From CAXXOK01 sp964640955 (GTDB lineage: Bacteria; Bacillota; Clostridia; Christensenellales; Aristaeellaceae), in assembly GCA_964640955.1 (NCBI GenBank), contig CAZXJI010000012.1:1-64000 (forward strand): DNA of 64,000 bases. The letters are read 5' to 3'. Below are positions 1 through 7,931 of the stretch, in pieces. The stretch's first letter is position 1. Each line of letters begins with the position of its first letter. The notes under the pieces are model-generated. The model made no database searches. It saw only the letters and a program-made list of their open reading frames with translations, and was not told the DNA's origin. The position numbers and the translations under genes were made by a program.

Positions 1-9
1 CCGAAGGGT

Positions 10-114
10 GCAGGGGCGAGCGGAAAGCCCCTGCCTGCCTCCGCAGAGGCAGTTCTCCGCGCGGCCCGTGCCCGCAGGCACGGAACCCCCGCGCCTGCGC
101 CCCCTTCAGGGCGC
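10..114. repeat. Cluster of GC-rich hairpins downstream of the glycerol-1-phosphate dehydrogenase gene
   Basis: Three perfect inverted repeats lie in a row. The first is an 8-bp stem (10-17 with 27-34), the second a 7-bp stem (35-41 with 46-52) and the third a 7-bp stem (66-72 with 77-83). The second and third have the same 4-base loop, CGCA. A weaker 5-bp repeat follows (91-95 with 110-114). There is no clear T-run, so this is not a textbook terminator. It could be a structured 3' end, a palindromic repeat element or part of a gene to the left. The window edge prevents a decision. Confidence 0.5.
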
Positions 115-121
115 CCTTTCT

Positions 122-1489
122 TTATCCTCTTTCCGAAAGAGGATACTCCTTTAAATACTCCCCCTCCAGCCCGCACTCGTCGATCAGCTTGAACAGCGTG
201 TAGCGTGAGCGGTAATCCTTGGCGCAGTGCATGGACAGGTTCAAAAGCCTTTCGTCCACGCCCAGCTCGGCGGGGGTCAACGGAGCGCCCAGTTCCCGCA
301 TGGCGCCGTAGATGCGCTCGTAGGAGGGCAGCAGGTTCAAAACGCGGCGAATCTCCGTCTGGTTGGCCTGTGCCGTTTTTACGCGGCGCTCCTGCTCCGC
401 CCAGGGAAGGAAGTCTTCCGGATTCTCGCGCATAATGCTGCGGGCGGCTTCCTCCTCGAAGGCGGTCAGCATCCAGCGTTCGCGTTCTTCGCGCGTGATG
501 TGCTTTTTCCGGATGGCGTCCAGGTCGAGCCCGCTCAAATCCTCTTGAGCGAAGCGGGCAAACAGCGGCCACGCCAGCAGCGTTGCCACCCCGACCGACG
601 CGCCGTGCGCGGGCGGCGGGTTGCCGTGGCGCAGCTGCATCATCTCCCAATAATGGGCGATGTTGTGCTCCACCGAGGCTACCGCGCGCGTGTGCCCCAC
701 GATCATGATGGTCACACCCGCCAGCAGCAGCGCCTCGATCAGGATGCGGATGCCCTTTTCGCTGCGGCTGCGGATCTCGGGAATGTTGTCAAGCAGTTTC
801 TCCACCGCGTCGGTGACGATCTCGCCGCATACGTCGCAGTAGGTTTCCCCGTTGATGATCGAGCCCAGCATCCAGTCCGTTCTGGCGATGTACTTGCCCA
901 GCACGTCCCCCACGCCGGAGCAGACCATGGGCAGCGGCGCGGTGCGCAGGATGTCCGTATCGCAGACGATGATCTCGGGGCACACGCCCGCGCGGTGGAT
1001 TTTCACCCCGCGCAGCAGAAGCGGCGCGACCACCGAGGTGTACCCGTCCATGGAGGGCGCTGTGCCGACGCTTACGAACGGCAGGCGGCAGCGCATGGCG
1101 TTGATGCGCGTCGTATCGGTAATGCTGCCGGAGCCCACCGCCACCAGGAATTCGGTCTCCGGCTGGATGGACAAAAGCACTTCGCCACAGGCGCGCTCGT
1201 CCGGGTCCATGGGCCCGTCCCGGCGGATGACGCAGGCAATAACGGAAAAGCCGGCGTCGGTCAGCGCCTTTTCCACCTTCTCGCCCGCGAGGGGATAGGT
1301 GTTGTCGTCGGCCACCAGCACGCAGTGCGTGCCCAGCCCCCGCGCGCGCACGTACTCCGGCACGCGCGGAATCAGCCCGCGGCCCACGTAGATGTCCTGC
1401 GTGGGCAGGTTGTGCGTAAGCCCGCAACGGCAGTCGATGCCGGAGATGGTCAGCTTGTCGTTGCGGTCGTAGGTGATCGTCGCGCCCAT
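122..1489 (-). CDS. araM: sn-glycerol-1-phosphate dehydrogenase (AraM/EgsA family)
   Basis: Predicted to reduce dihydroxyacetone phosphate to sn-glycerol-1-phosphate with NAD(P)H in the cytoplasm. The family motifs are visible: a nucleotide-binding loop VGSGSITD, then SMDGYTS, GVGDVLGKY with the metal-ligand Asp, a His in SVEHNIAHYWEM, and a second ligand His in AHGASVG. The protein is 455 residues, longer than Bacillus AraM (about 394); the extra length is mostly C-terminal. The start is the ATG at 1489, preceded by GGGAGG and lying 14 bases after the cupin stop. Longer readings of the frame run through the cupin gene and were rejected. It is the last gene of an MFS-cupin-araM operon. In Bacillus AraM sits in the arabinose operon; araA in this window is 42 kb away, so an arabinose link is only suggestive. 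Confidence 0.9.
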   Translation of the reverse strand: MGATITYDRNDKLTISGIDCRCGLTHNLPTQDIYVGRGLIPRVPEYVRARGLGTHCVLVADDNTYPLAGEKVEKALTDAGFSVIACVIRRDGPMDPDERACGEVLLSIQPETEFLVAVGSGSITDTTRINAMRCRLPFVSVGTAPSMDGYTSVVAPLLLRGVKIHRAGVCPEIIVCDTDILRTAPLPMVCSGVGDVLGKYIARTDWMLGSIINGETYCDVCGEIVTDAVEKLLDNIPEIRSRSEKGIRILIEALLLAGVTIMIVGHTRAVASVEHNIAHYWEMMQLRHGNPPPAHGASVGVATLLAWPLFARFAQEDLSGLDLDAIRKKHITREERERWMLTAFEEEAARSIMRENPEDFLPWAEQERRVKTAQANQTEIRRVLNLLPSYERIYGAMRELGAPLTPAELGVDERLLNLSMHCAKDYRSRYTLFKLIDECGLEGEYLKEYPLSERG

Positions 1490-1503
1490 TCGAACGGCCT
1501 CCC

Positions 1504-1836
1504 TTACCGGATAAAATCCTCCCGCATCGGGGCGAAAACGTCGATCAGCACACCGCCCGCCAGGCATACGCAGCCGTGCGCCTCGTTGGGCGCAAAGGCG
1601 AGCGTGTCGCCGGGGCGCACGGTGTGCTCCGCCCCTTCGATGGTAAAGACGAACTCGCCTTCCAGCACGTAGGTGCACTGGGTGTGGGGATGGGTGTGCA
1701 CGTCTCCCCGCGCGCCGGGCGCAAAGCGCACCTCCACCATCATTTCCGTCGGCAGGTGCGCAAGCACCCTGCGCGTTACGCCGCCGCCCAGCTCCTGCGG
1801 GGCGACGTTTTCATACTTGACGACTCTGGAATCCAT
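1504..1836 (-). CDS. Small single-domain cupin protein
   Basis: A 110-residue cupin. The first motif is HTHPHTQCTYVLEGE, with metal-ligand histidines and Glu, and the second is PNEAHGC after a PGDTLAFAP turn. Proteins of this size bind a metal and act either as small isomerases or epimerases or as ligand sensors; the substrate cannot be told from sequence. The start chosen is the ATG at 1836 because AAGGAGG lies 8 bases upstream. An in-frame ATG at 1866, next to the transporter stop codon, would add 10 residues but lacks its own ribosome site. Its place between transporter and dehydrogenase suggests it acts on, or senses, the imported compound. Confidence 0.85.
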   Translation of the reverse strand: MDSRVVKYENVAPQELGGGVTRRVLAHLPTEMMVEVRFAPGARGDVHTHPHTQCTYVLEGEFVFTIEGAEHTVRPGDTLAFAPNEAHGCVCLAGGVLIDVFAPMREDFIR

Positions 1837-1867
1837 CTTCGTTTCCTCCTTCGCATTCGTTTTCATT

Positions 1868-3127
1868 TCACGTTCCGCACGGCGTACAGCCGCCCGCGGC
1901 CGGGCCGCCGTCCTCCACGGGCACGGGCTTTAGACGGTCGTTGAAAAACGCCAGTATCAGCAGCGCCGCCATGCCGGCCAGTATCGCACTCATGCCGCCC
2001 GTAAAGCCGCAGCCGTCCGCAAGCACGCCCACCAGCCCCGGCATCAGGATGGCGCCCAGCGAGCCTACGGCCAGCAGCGTGCTCGTCCCCATGGGATAGC
2101 GGTTGGTGATGTAGCTGGCGTCGGAATAGATCATCGGGCAGATACCGGCCATGCAAAAGCCGAGCCCCGCCACGGCGGCTGTGACCAGTATAATACGATC
2201 GCTGACCAGCAGCAAGGTAAAGAAGCAGATGACCCCCGCGCTGTCCAGAAGCATCAGCCGCTTCTGGGGCAGTTTGCGGGTCAGCACGGCGCTCGCCAGC
2301 CGACCGACGAGCATGACGCACCAGAACACCGTCGCCATCTTCTGCGAATAGGCTGCCAGCGCCGCGTCGGCGCCCGCCGTTCTTGCGGCAAACTGCGCGG
2401 CCAGCTCCGGCTTGTTTTGCAGATAGGTCACCAGCCAGCCGTTGATGGAGTATTCCGCGCACAGATAGAAAAACATCATGCCCGCGAGGATCAGAAAGGT
2501 ACGGTTGCGCACGAACGCCATGCTCTTGTTCGCCTTGTCCCGGCGGTCGGGCCGGTCGTCCTCCAGGCGGATACGGGAAAAGTTCAGCGATACCGCGATC
2601 CCCAGCACGACGATCACCCCCACCGCCGTACGCCACCCGCCGATGCCGCCGCAAAACAGGAACACCAGCGGCGCGCTGATCGCGCCGACCGCGAAAAAGC
2701 CGTGCAGGAGGTTGCTGGCCGCGGGGCTTCCGCCGGTCACGCGGTTGGCGGTCGCGTTGTTGAAGTTGCTCACGCTGCCGCGGCCCGTGCCCGTCAGCAC
2801 GAACGCGACGATCAGCCACAGGGGATCGCCATACGCAAGCATCATCACGAACCCGACGGCCGCCATGGCGCTGAGCAGCACGATCGATTTACGCCGCCCA
2901 AGCCACAGCGGCGCCAGCCCGCTTAAAAAGCAGGCCGCGAGGTTCCCCGCCGAGTGGCCGGAGAGCATCAGCCCCGCCTGCGTGTCCGTAAGCCCGTAGG
3001 CGAGCTTCATGTCGGGAAGCACGGAGCCGATCATCATGGTCAGGATGCCGTTGGAGAAAAAGGCGAGAAAGCACGCGCCGAGGATGCGGCGCGTATCCTT
3101 GGAAAGAGATCGGAAAAAGGCACGCAT
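1868..3127 (-). CDS. MFS transporter
   Basis: A 419-residue polytopic membrane protein of the major facilitator superfamily with about 12 hydrophobic segments. The loop after helix 2 reads GLAPLWLGRRKSIVL, a version of the G-x-x-x-D-R-x-G-R-R signature. The overall pattern resembles sugar or small organic acid symporters, but the substrate is unknown. The start is the ATG at 3127 with GGGAG upstream; the in-frame reading back to 3328 has no supporting ribosome site and crosses the promoter. It is the first gene of the operon with the cupin and araM. Confidence 0.88.
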   Translation of the reverse strand: MRAFFRSLSKDTRRILGACFLAFFSNGILTMMIGSVLPDMKLAYGLTDTQAGLMLSGHSAGNLAACFLSGLAPLWLGRRKSIVLLSAMAAVGFVMMLAYGDPLWLIVAFVLTGTGRGSVSNFNNATANRVTGGSPAASNLLHGFFAVGAISAPLVFLFCGGIGGWRTAVGVIVVLGIAVSLNFSRIRLEDDRPDRRDKANKSMAFVRNRTFLILAGMMFFYLCAEYSINGWLVTYLQNKPELAAQFAARTAGADAALAAYSQKMATVFWCVMLVGRLASAVLTRKLPQKRLMLLDSAGVICFFTLLLVSDRIILVTAAVAGLGFCMAGICPMIYSDASYITNRYPMGTSTLLAVGSLGAILMPGLVGVLADGCGFTGGMSAILAGMAALLILAFFNDRLKPVPVEDGGPAAGGCTPCGT

Positions 3128-3265
3128 ATCTTTCGCTCCCGGGGCATGCGGCCGGCCGGGACAGCGGGCGTCAAACCCGTTCCCCGGCCGCGTCGACCGC
3201 CGGCCCGTTTTCGTCGCCGCGGCTCCGCCTTTGGGATCGCGGAAAACCCGGCGTAAACAATCCAT

Positions 3266-3295
3266 ATCATACCACAAAACGCTTCGACGGCACAA
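3266..3295 (-). promoter_or_regulatory. Promoter of the MFS-cupin-araM operon
   Basis: On the minus strand TTGTGC is followed by an 18-base spacer and TATGAT, preceded by TGTGG as in extended -10 elements. Transcription would start near 3260, about 130 bases upstream of the MFS start codon. The AraC-type gene lies divergently on the other side and is the obvious candidate regulator. Confidence 0.55.
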
Positions 3296-3425
3296 TCTCC
3301 GTGGGGAGCGCTTCACGCCCGCCATCAAAAAAAACCGTTTTTACGCACCCCGTGCATGGAAACGCCGCGGAAAGGTCGAACTTATCAGAAAAAGGCAAAC
3401 ATCGGCGCAAGGGAGGCGGAACGGC

Positions 3426-4352
3426 GTGACGCGTGCGGGAACCTACGACGATGGAATGAACCGGGTCTTCGCCCATATCGACGATCATCTGTCGGAGGAC
3501 CTGAGCCTGAGCGCTCTTTCGCGGATCTCCGGCTATTCGGAATACCACTTTCACCGTATTTTCCACGCGCTCACCGGCACAACCCTGCGTGCGTACGTGC
3601 TTGACAGGCGGATCAACGCGGCCGCGAGCCGACTGATGTACGATACGGCCACCGTTACCCGCATCGCGATGGACTGCGGCTTTTCCTCCTCCAGCAGTTT
3701 TGTTCGCTCCTTTCGCCGGGAAATGGGCTGCTCGCCCTCGCAATACCGAAGGAACAAGGAGCGCAGAAGGCCGCTCGGTCCGGCGGGGGCGCGCGTCCCG
3801 CGCTATCCGCCCGACCCGGCCGTCGACGCGCTTTTCTCCGCGGTCACCCTGCCGGATCTGCACGTGGCGGGTATCGTGTGCAAAGGGCTGTCCAAGGATT
3901 TTCGAAGCGCGGATATCGAGCGCGCGTTTCACAGACTGTTCGCCTGGCTCGCGGGCAAGCGCCTGCTGGACGGGCGCACGCAGGTGACGGGCATCACGCT
4001 GGATACCCCGGAAGTGGTATCCTTCGCCGAGTGCCGCTATTTCGCCTGCGTTCCCGTCGGAGGAGACGTGCGGTCCGAGGGCTGCGTTTCCGTTCGTACG
4101 TTCCCGACGGCCGGGCCCTACCTGCAGTTCTCGCTCGACCGGACCCGGCCGGATTTCGCCGGGACCTTCTTCCGCGTGACCGATTACCTGTACGGCCGCT
4201 ATATGCCCGAAGCCGGCTGCTATCCGGACAACCGCCCCTTCGTCGAGTTTTATGCCCAGGAAAGCGATGCGGTCGTCATCCGCTTCTGCGTGCCCGTAAG
4301 ATGGCAAGAAATGAAAAGAAAGGAGCGGCGCACAGGCGTATCCTCCAGATAA
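3426..4352 (+). CDS. AraC-family regulator with GyrI-like effector domain
   Basis: A 308-residue transcription factor. Residues about 10-110 form the double helix-turn-helix AraC DNA-binding domain (DLSLSALSRISGYSEYHF, then IAMDCGFSSSSSFVRSFRRE). From about residue 130 onward is a GyrI-like/SOUL ligand-binding domain, as in Rob and BmrR-type sensors that bind small, often toxic, molecules. The start chosen is GTG at 3426 with AGGGAGG 8-9 bases upstream; a longer open frame upstream lacks a ribosome site. It lies divergent to the MFS operon and 14 bases upstream of the amidase, so it may control one or both. Confidence 0.88.
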   Translation: MTRAGTYDDGMNRVFAHIDDHLSEDLSLSALSRISGYSEYHFHRIFHALTGTTLRAYVLDRRINAAASRLMYDTATVTRIAMDCGFSSSSSFVRSFRREMGCSPSQYRRNKERRRPLGPAGARVPRYPPDPAVDALFSAVTLPDLHVAGIVCKGLSKDFRSADIERAFHRLFAWLAGKRLLDGRTQVTGITLDTPEVVSFAECRYFACVPVGGDVRSEGCVSVRTFPTAGPYLQFSLDRTRPDFAGTFFRVTDYLYGRYMPEAGCYPDNRPFVEFYAQESDAVVIRFCVPVRWQEMKRKERRTGVSSR

Positions 4353-4366
4353 AGGAGGTGCGTTTC

Positions 4367-5740
4367 ATGGATACGCAGATGCTGCGCCACATCGCCCGAA
4401 TCGCGGGCGGCGACCTGACCGTCGAGGCCGTGGCGCGCGAACGGCTCGCGCTGCTGGAACAGGAAAACCCCCGTGTGAACGCGGTGGTGGAATACCACCC
4501 GGACGAGTGCATCCGCGCGGCGAGGGAAATCGATCGGCAAATGGCCGAAGGCCGGTCCTTCCGGCTGGCCGGGACGGTGGTGACCGTAAAGGACAATTTG
4601 AACGTCAAGGGCCTGAAAACGACCGCGGGCCTTGCCAGGCTTAAAAACAACGTGGCCGCGTCGGACTGCGACGCCGTCGCCAGGCTCCGGACGGAAGGCG
4701 CGCTGATCCTCGGCAAAACCAACCTGCCTTCCGGTGCCATGGACGTGCAGACGGATAACCCCGTCTACGGCCGCACGAACCATCCCGTTTTCCCGGAGCG
4801 GACATGCGGCGGCAGCTGCGGGGGCGGCGCCTGCGCGGTGGCGCTCGGCCTGAGCGACGTGGATATCGGCAACGACATCATGGGTTCCGTGCGCATCCCG
4901 GCGGGTTTCTGCGGCGTGTCCGGCTTTGTGCCCTCCCCCGATGCCGTCGAGCTGGACGGGTTCGCCGGCGGCGAACCGATGGGAAGCACGTTATCCGACA
5001 TCCTTCGCATCGGGCTTCTGGCCAAAACGGCCGAAGATATCCGCTTCGTTCTCCCCGCGCTGCTCCGCCGCGGCTATCCCGCGAGCACGGAGCACGCTCC
5101 GGCCAGGCCGGCCGTCGCCTGGTCGGACGATTGCGGCGGCCTGCCGCTGTCCAAAGCCACCTCGGCATGCTTCGAGCGCTTCCGCCGGGAAGTGGATCGC
5201 GTCGGGGCGTGGTACCGCCTCCAACCCTCGGATTACGACTTCAACGCGGCCCGCACCGGCTTTCTCAGGCTGCTTTACGGGGCGATCGCCGCGCGGGTGC
5301 CGCCTCCCGCCGTCTTTGCGGAGCGCGTCCTTGCCAAAAACCGGTTTTTCAGCAACCGGCTTTCGGACTACCTTGAGGCCGAGAACGTACGCGAACGCTG
5401 CATCCGGCAGCTGGACCGCCTGTTTGAGCGCTTCGACTGCCTGATCGTTCCCGTTACGGCGACGCCCGCGTTTCCCCATCAAAAGCCGGACCGCATGAAA
5501 GGCATCCAGCCGGTATACGATTCCTTCGACGTGGACGGAAAAAACGTGAATTACGCCACCGCGAACCTCGGCTACACCACGCCGTTCTTCACGTCGCACC
5601 CGGTCGTCGCCATGCCGATCGGGCAAACGGAAAGCGGTCTTCCCGTCGGTGTGCAGGTCGTCGGCGGGTACTACCGCGAGTATCCGCTTTTGGAAATCGT
5701 GCAAACGCTTCGCCCGTTCGCTCCGGCCGCCAAAGCGTAA
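4367..5740 (+). CDS. Amidase signature family hydrolase
   Basis: A 457-residue amidase-signature enzyme. The Ser-cisSer-Lys triad can be read: Lys in VTVKDNLNVKG (about residue 73), Ser in GGSCGGGACA (about 150) and the nucleophile Ser in NDIMGSVRIPAGFCGV (about 174). The ribosome site AAAGGAGG lies 8 bases upstream and overlaps the stop region of the regulator, so the two are probably cotranscribed. The usual T-G-G-S context of the nucleophile is I-M-G-S here. It stands alone without gatB or gatC, so it is more likely a catabolic amide hydrolase than the tRNA amidotransferase subunit GatA. The substrate is unknown. Confidence 0.88.
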   Translation: MDTQMLRHIARIAGGDLTVEAVARERLALLEQENPRVNAVVEYHPDECIRAAREIDRQMAEGRSFRLAGTVVTVKDNLNVKGLKTTAGLARLKNNVAASDCDAVARLRTEGALILGKTNLPSGAMDVQTDNPVYGRTNHPVFPERTCGGSCGGGACAVALGLSDVDIGNDIMGSVRIPAGFCGVSGFVPSPDAVELDGFAGGEPMGSTLSDILRIGLLAKTAEDIRFVLPALLRRGYPASTEHAPARPAVAWSDDCGGLPLSKATSACFERFRREVDRVGAWYRLQPSDYDFNAARTGFLRLLYGAIAARVPPPAVFAERVLAKNRFFSNRLSDYLEAENVRERCIRQLDRLFERFDCLIVPVTATPAFPHQKPDRMKGIQPVYDSFDVDGKNVNYATANLGYTTPFFTSHPVVAMPIGQTESGLPVGVQVVGGYYREYPLLEIVQTLRPFAPAAKA

Positions 5741-5764
5741 CGCGCCGTCCCGAAACGGCAAAAG

Positions 5765-5792
5765 CCCGCCCGCGTCTTACGGCGCGGGCGGG
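5765..5792. terminator. Bidirectional terminator between amidase and ABC ATPase genes
   Basis: A perfect 10-bp GC stem (5765-5774 with 5783-5792) with an 8-base loop lies between two convergent genes. A-run and T-run bases flank it weakly on both sides. Confidence 0.7.
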
Positions 5793-5814
5793 ACTGTGTT
5801 TGCGGCGATCCGGT

Positions 5815-6936
5815 TTACCGGGTCAGCAGGGTGATCTCGGTATCCTTGTCGAAGAAGTGCAGGTGGTTGACGTCGAAAGCGACCTGAATGGTCTGACCGG
5901 CGCGGCTGGTGGTGCGCGGGTTGACGCGCGCGATGATGTTTTCGTCCTTGCCGCTGGTCTTCAGGTACAGGTAGGTCTCGGAGCCCATCAGCTCCGTCAC
6001 TTCCACTTCGCAGTTAATCACGGCGGTGGGAGCGGCCTGCACGAACACGTCCTCGTCGTGGATGTTCTCGGGACGGATGCCCATGATGACTTCCTTGCCG
6101 ATGCTGCTTTCATCGGCGAACTTGGCCAGCTTGCTGGGCGGAATGACGATCTTGTTGTCGCCGAACTTGGCAACGACGTCCTTGCCTTCCTTTTCCAGGT
6201 TCACGTTGAAGAAGTTCATCTGCGGGCTGCCGATGAAGCCGGCCACGAACAGGTTGGTGGGATAGTCGTACAGGTTCTGCGGGGAATCCACCTGCTGGAT
6301 GATGCCTTCCTTCATGACCACGATGCGCGTGCCCATCGTCATGGCTTCGGTCTGGTCGTGCGTAACGTAGATGAAGGTGGTCTGCAGGCGCTGGTGAAGC
6401 TTGGTGATCTCGGTACGCATCGCCACGCGCAGCTTGGCGTCCAGGTTGGACAGCGGCTCGTCCATCAGGAAGACCTTCGGCTCACGGACGATGGCGCGGC
6501 CCAGAGCAACGCGCTGGCGCTGGCCGCCGGAAAGCGCCTTGGGCTTACGGTTGAGCAGGTGGTAAATGTCCAGAACCTTGGCGTTCTCTTCCACGCGGCG
6601 CTTGATCTCCGCCTTGGGCACCTTGCGCAGCTTCAGGCCGAAAGCCATGTTGTCGAACACCGTCATATGCGGGTAGAGGGCGTAGTTCTGGAACACCATC
6701 GCGATGTCGCGGTCCTTGGGGGCCACGTCGTTGACCAGACGGTCGCCAATGTAGAGCTCGCCGCTGGAGATTTCCTCCAGGCCCGCCACCATGCGCAGCG
6801 TCGTGGATTTACCGCAGCCGGAAGGCCCGACCAGAACGATAAACTCCTTGTCCTCGATGTCCAGGTTAAAGTCGCTGACGGCCGTCACATTACCGGCGTA
6901 TACTTTGTAAATATTCTTGAGGGATACGCTTGCCAT
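5815..6936 (-). CDS. msmX: Sugar ABC transporter ATP-binding protein (MsmX/UgpC/MalK type)
   Basis: A 373-residue ATPase of the carbohydrate-uptake CUT1 class. It has Walker A GPSGCGKST (about 37-45), the Q-loop FQNYALYPHMTV, signature LSGGQRQRVALGRA, Walker B VFLMDEPLSNLDAKLR and the H-loop YVTHDQTEAM. A C-terminal TOBE/OB regulatory domain follows (IMGIRPENI). No permease or binding protein genes are adjacent. In Firmicutes such stand-alone ATPases (MsmX in Bacillus) energise several sugar importers, so it probably serves the ATPase-less importer at 54916-58056. AGGAGG precedes the ATG at 6936. Confidence 0.95.
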   Translation of the reverse strand: MASVSLKNIYKVYAGNVTAVSDFNLDIEDKEFIVLVGPSGCGKSTTLRMVAGLEEISSGELYIGDRLVNDVAPKDRDIAMVFQNYALYPHMTVFDNMAFGLKLRKVPKAEIKRRVEENAKVLDIYHLLNRKPKALSGGQRQRVALGRAIVREPKVFLMDEPLSNLDAKLRVAMRTEITKLHQRLQTTFIYVTHDQTEAMTMGTRIVVMKEGIIQQVDSPQNLYDYPTNLFVAGFIGSPQMNFFNVNLEKEGKDVVAKFGDNKIVIPPSKLAKFADESSIGKEVIMGIRPENIHDEDVFVQAAPTAVINCEVEVTELMGSETYLYLKTSGKDENIIARVNPRTTSRAGQTIQVAFDVNHLHFFDKDTEITLLTR

Positions 6937-7245
6937 GAAAAGTCCTCCTCATCTTTTTTTGGAGCGGCTAAATAGGGGGCAGCCGTTCGTCTTGCCATTA
7001 TTATACCGGGTTTACCCGAAAATGCAAATAGTGTATTTGACCAAAGTTTAATTCTGTCATTTGTTCACGATGGACAGGCTGGACGACAATCGGCCAAATC
7101 CTTCACTTTTTGGCCTTTCGACACGGCCGCGGAGGGACCGCGACCGGCGCGGTGCGCGGGGGTGCTTTTCCGCGCGGGCCGTGTTATAATACTTTCGTCG
7201 CGCGTCCTGCGGTACGCGCAGAAAGCGTTGAAAAGAGGGATACGC
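6937..7245. other. Divergent intergenic region between the ABC ATPase and pgmB
   Basis: It holds the minus-strand promoter at 7000-7027 and a plus-strand TATAAT at 7185-7190 without a good -35 box, probably the pgmB -10. A 7-bp inverted repeat, GGCCAAA (7092-7098) with TTTGGCC (7109-7115), lies between them and could be an operator. No gene is seen. Confidence 0.5.
7000..7027 (-). promoter_or_regulatory. Promoter of the ABC ATPase gene
   Basis: On the minus strand TTGCAT (7022-7027), a 16-base spacer and a consensus TATAAT (7000-7005). The message would start near 6993, leaving a leader of about 57 bases. Confidence 0.65.
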
Positions 7246-7890
7246 ATGGTCAAAGGCGTCATTTTTGATTTGGACGGCGTCATCGTTTCCACGGACGACT
7301 GTCATTATCGCGCGTGGAAGCGCATGGCGGACGAGGAGCATATCTACTTCGACCGGGCGATCAACGAGCGGCTGCGCGGCGTAAGCCGCATGGACAGCCT
7401 CGCGATTATCCTGGAGCGCACCCAAAAGGCCTATACGCCCGAGGAAAAGGCGGCGCTCGCCGCGCGCAAAAACGCCTATTACGTGGAGCTGATCGGCGCG
7501 CTGACGCCGGGGGATATTCTTCCCGGCGCGATGGACGTTCTCCGGCTGCTCCGGGACAGGGGGGTCAAGATCGCCATCGGCTCCTCCAGCCGCAACACGC
7601 CCATCATCCTAAAGCAGATCGGGCTTTCCGACACGTTCGACGCGGTGGCGGACGGCAACCAGATCACCCACAGCAAGCCCAACCCCGAGGTGTTCCTGCT
7701 GGCGGCCAAGCTGCTTGGGCTGCCGCCCGCCGAATGCGTCGTGGTGGAGGACGCGGACGCGGGCGTCGAAGCGGCGGTCGCGGGCGGCATGCTCGCGCTG
7801 GGCGTGGGCTCCGCCGCGGCCAACCCGGCGGCGGCCTTCCACGCCAAAAGCCTCGCCGAAGCGGACTTCGCCGCCATACTCGACACCTGA
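7246..7890 (+). CDS. pgmB: Beta-phosphoglucomutase (HAD superfamily)
   Basis: A 214-residue HAD enzyme. Motif I is FDLDGVIVST (nucleophile and acid/base Asp), motif II is GSSSRN, the motif III lysine is in SKPNPEVF, and motif IV is VVEDADAGVEAA. The cap segment RLRGVSRMDSLAIIL matches the R-G-V-S-R-x-x-S-L signature of beta-phosphoglucomutase, which interconverts beta-glucose 1-phosphate and glucose 6-phosphate after maltose or trehalose phosphorolysis. The start is ATG 7246 with AGAGGG upstream. It is followed after 41 bases by tldD. Confidence 0.9.
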   Translation: MVKGVIFDLDGVIVSTDDCHYRAWKRMADEEHIYFDRAINERLRGVSRMDSLAIILERTQKAYTPEEKAALAARKNAYYVELIGALTPGDILPGAMDVLRLLRDRGVKIAIGSSSRNTPIILKQIGLSDTFDAVADGNQITHSKPNPEVFLLAAKLLGLPPAECVVVEDADAGVEAAVAGGMLALGVGSAAANPAAAFHAKSLAEADFAAILDT

Positions 7891-7931
7891 TGCTATTTCA
7901 AATCCTTAACGGACAGGAGACGAACAAGGCT

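Noticed and set aside
227..1672. A 481-codon plus-strand open frame over the araM region
   Set aside because: Its translation is rich in His/Arg/Val without any domain, it has no ribosome site, and it lies opposite clear araM and cupin genes. High GC content creates such shadows.
5800..6975. A 391-codon plus-strand open frame opposite the ABC ATPase
   Set aside because: The minus-strand ATPase has all catalytic motifs and its own promoter; this frame is its antisense shadow.
7092..7115. Inverted repeat GGCCAAA/TTTGGCC as a terminator
   Set aside because: Only 7 bp with a 10-base loop and not placed after a gene end; at most an operator candidate, so it is mentioned only in the intergenic entry.
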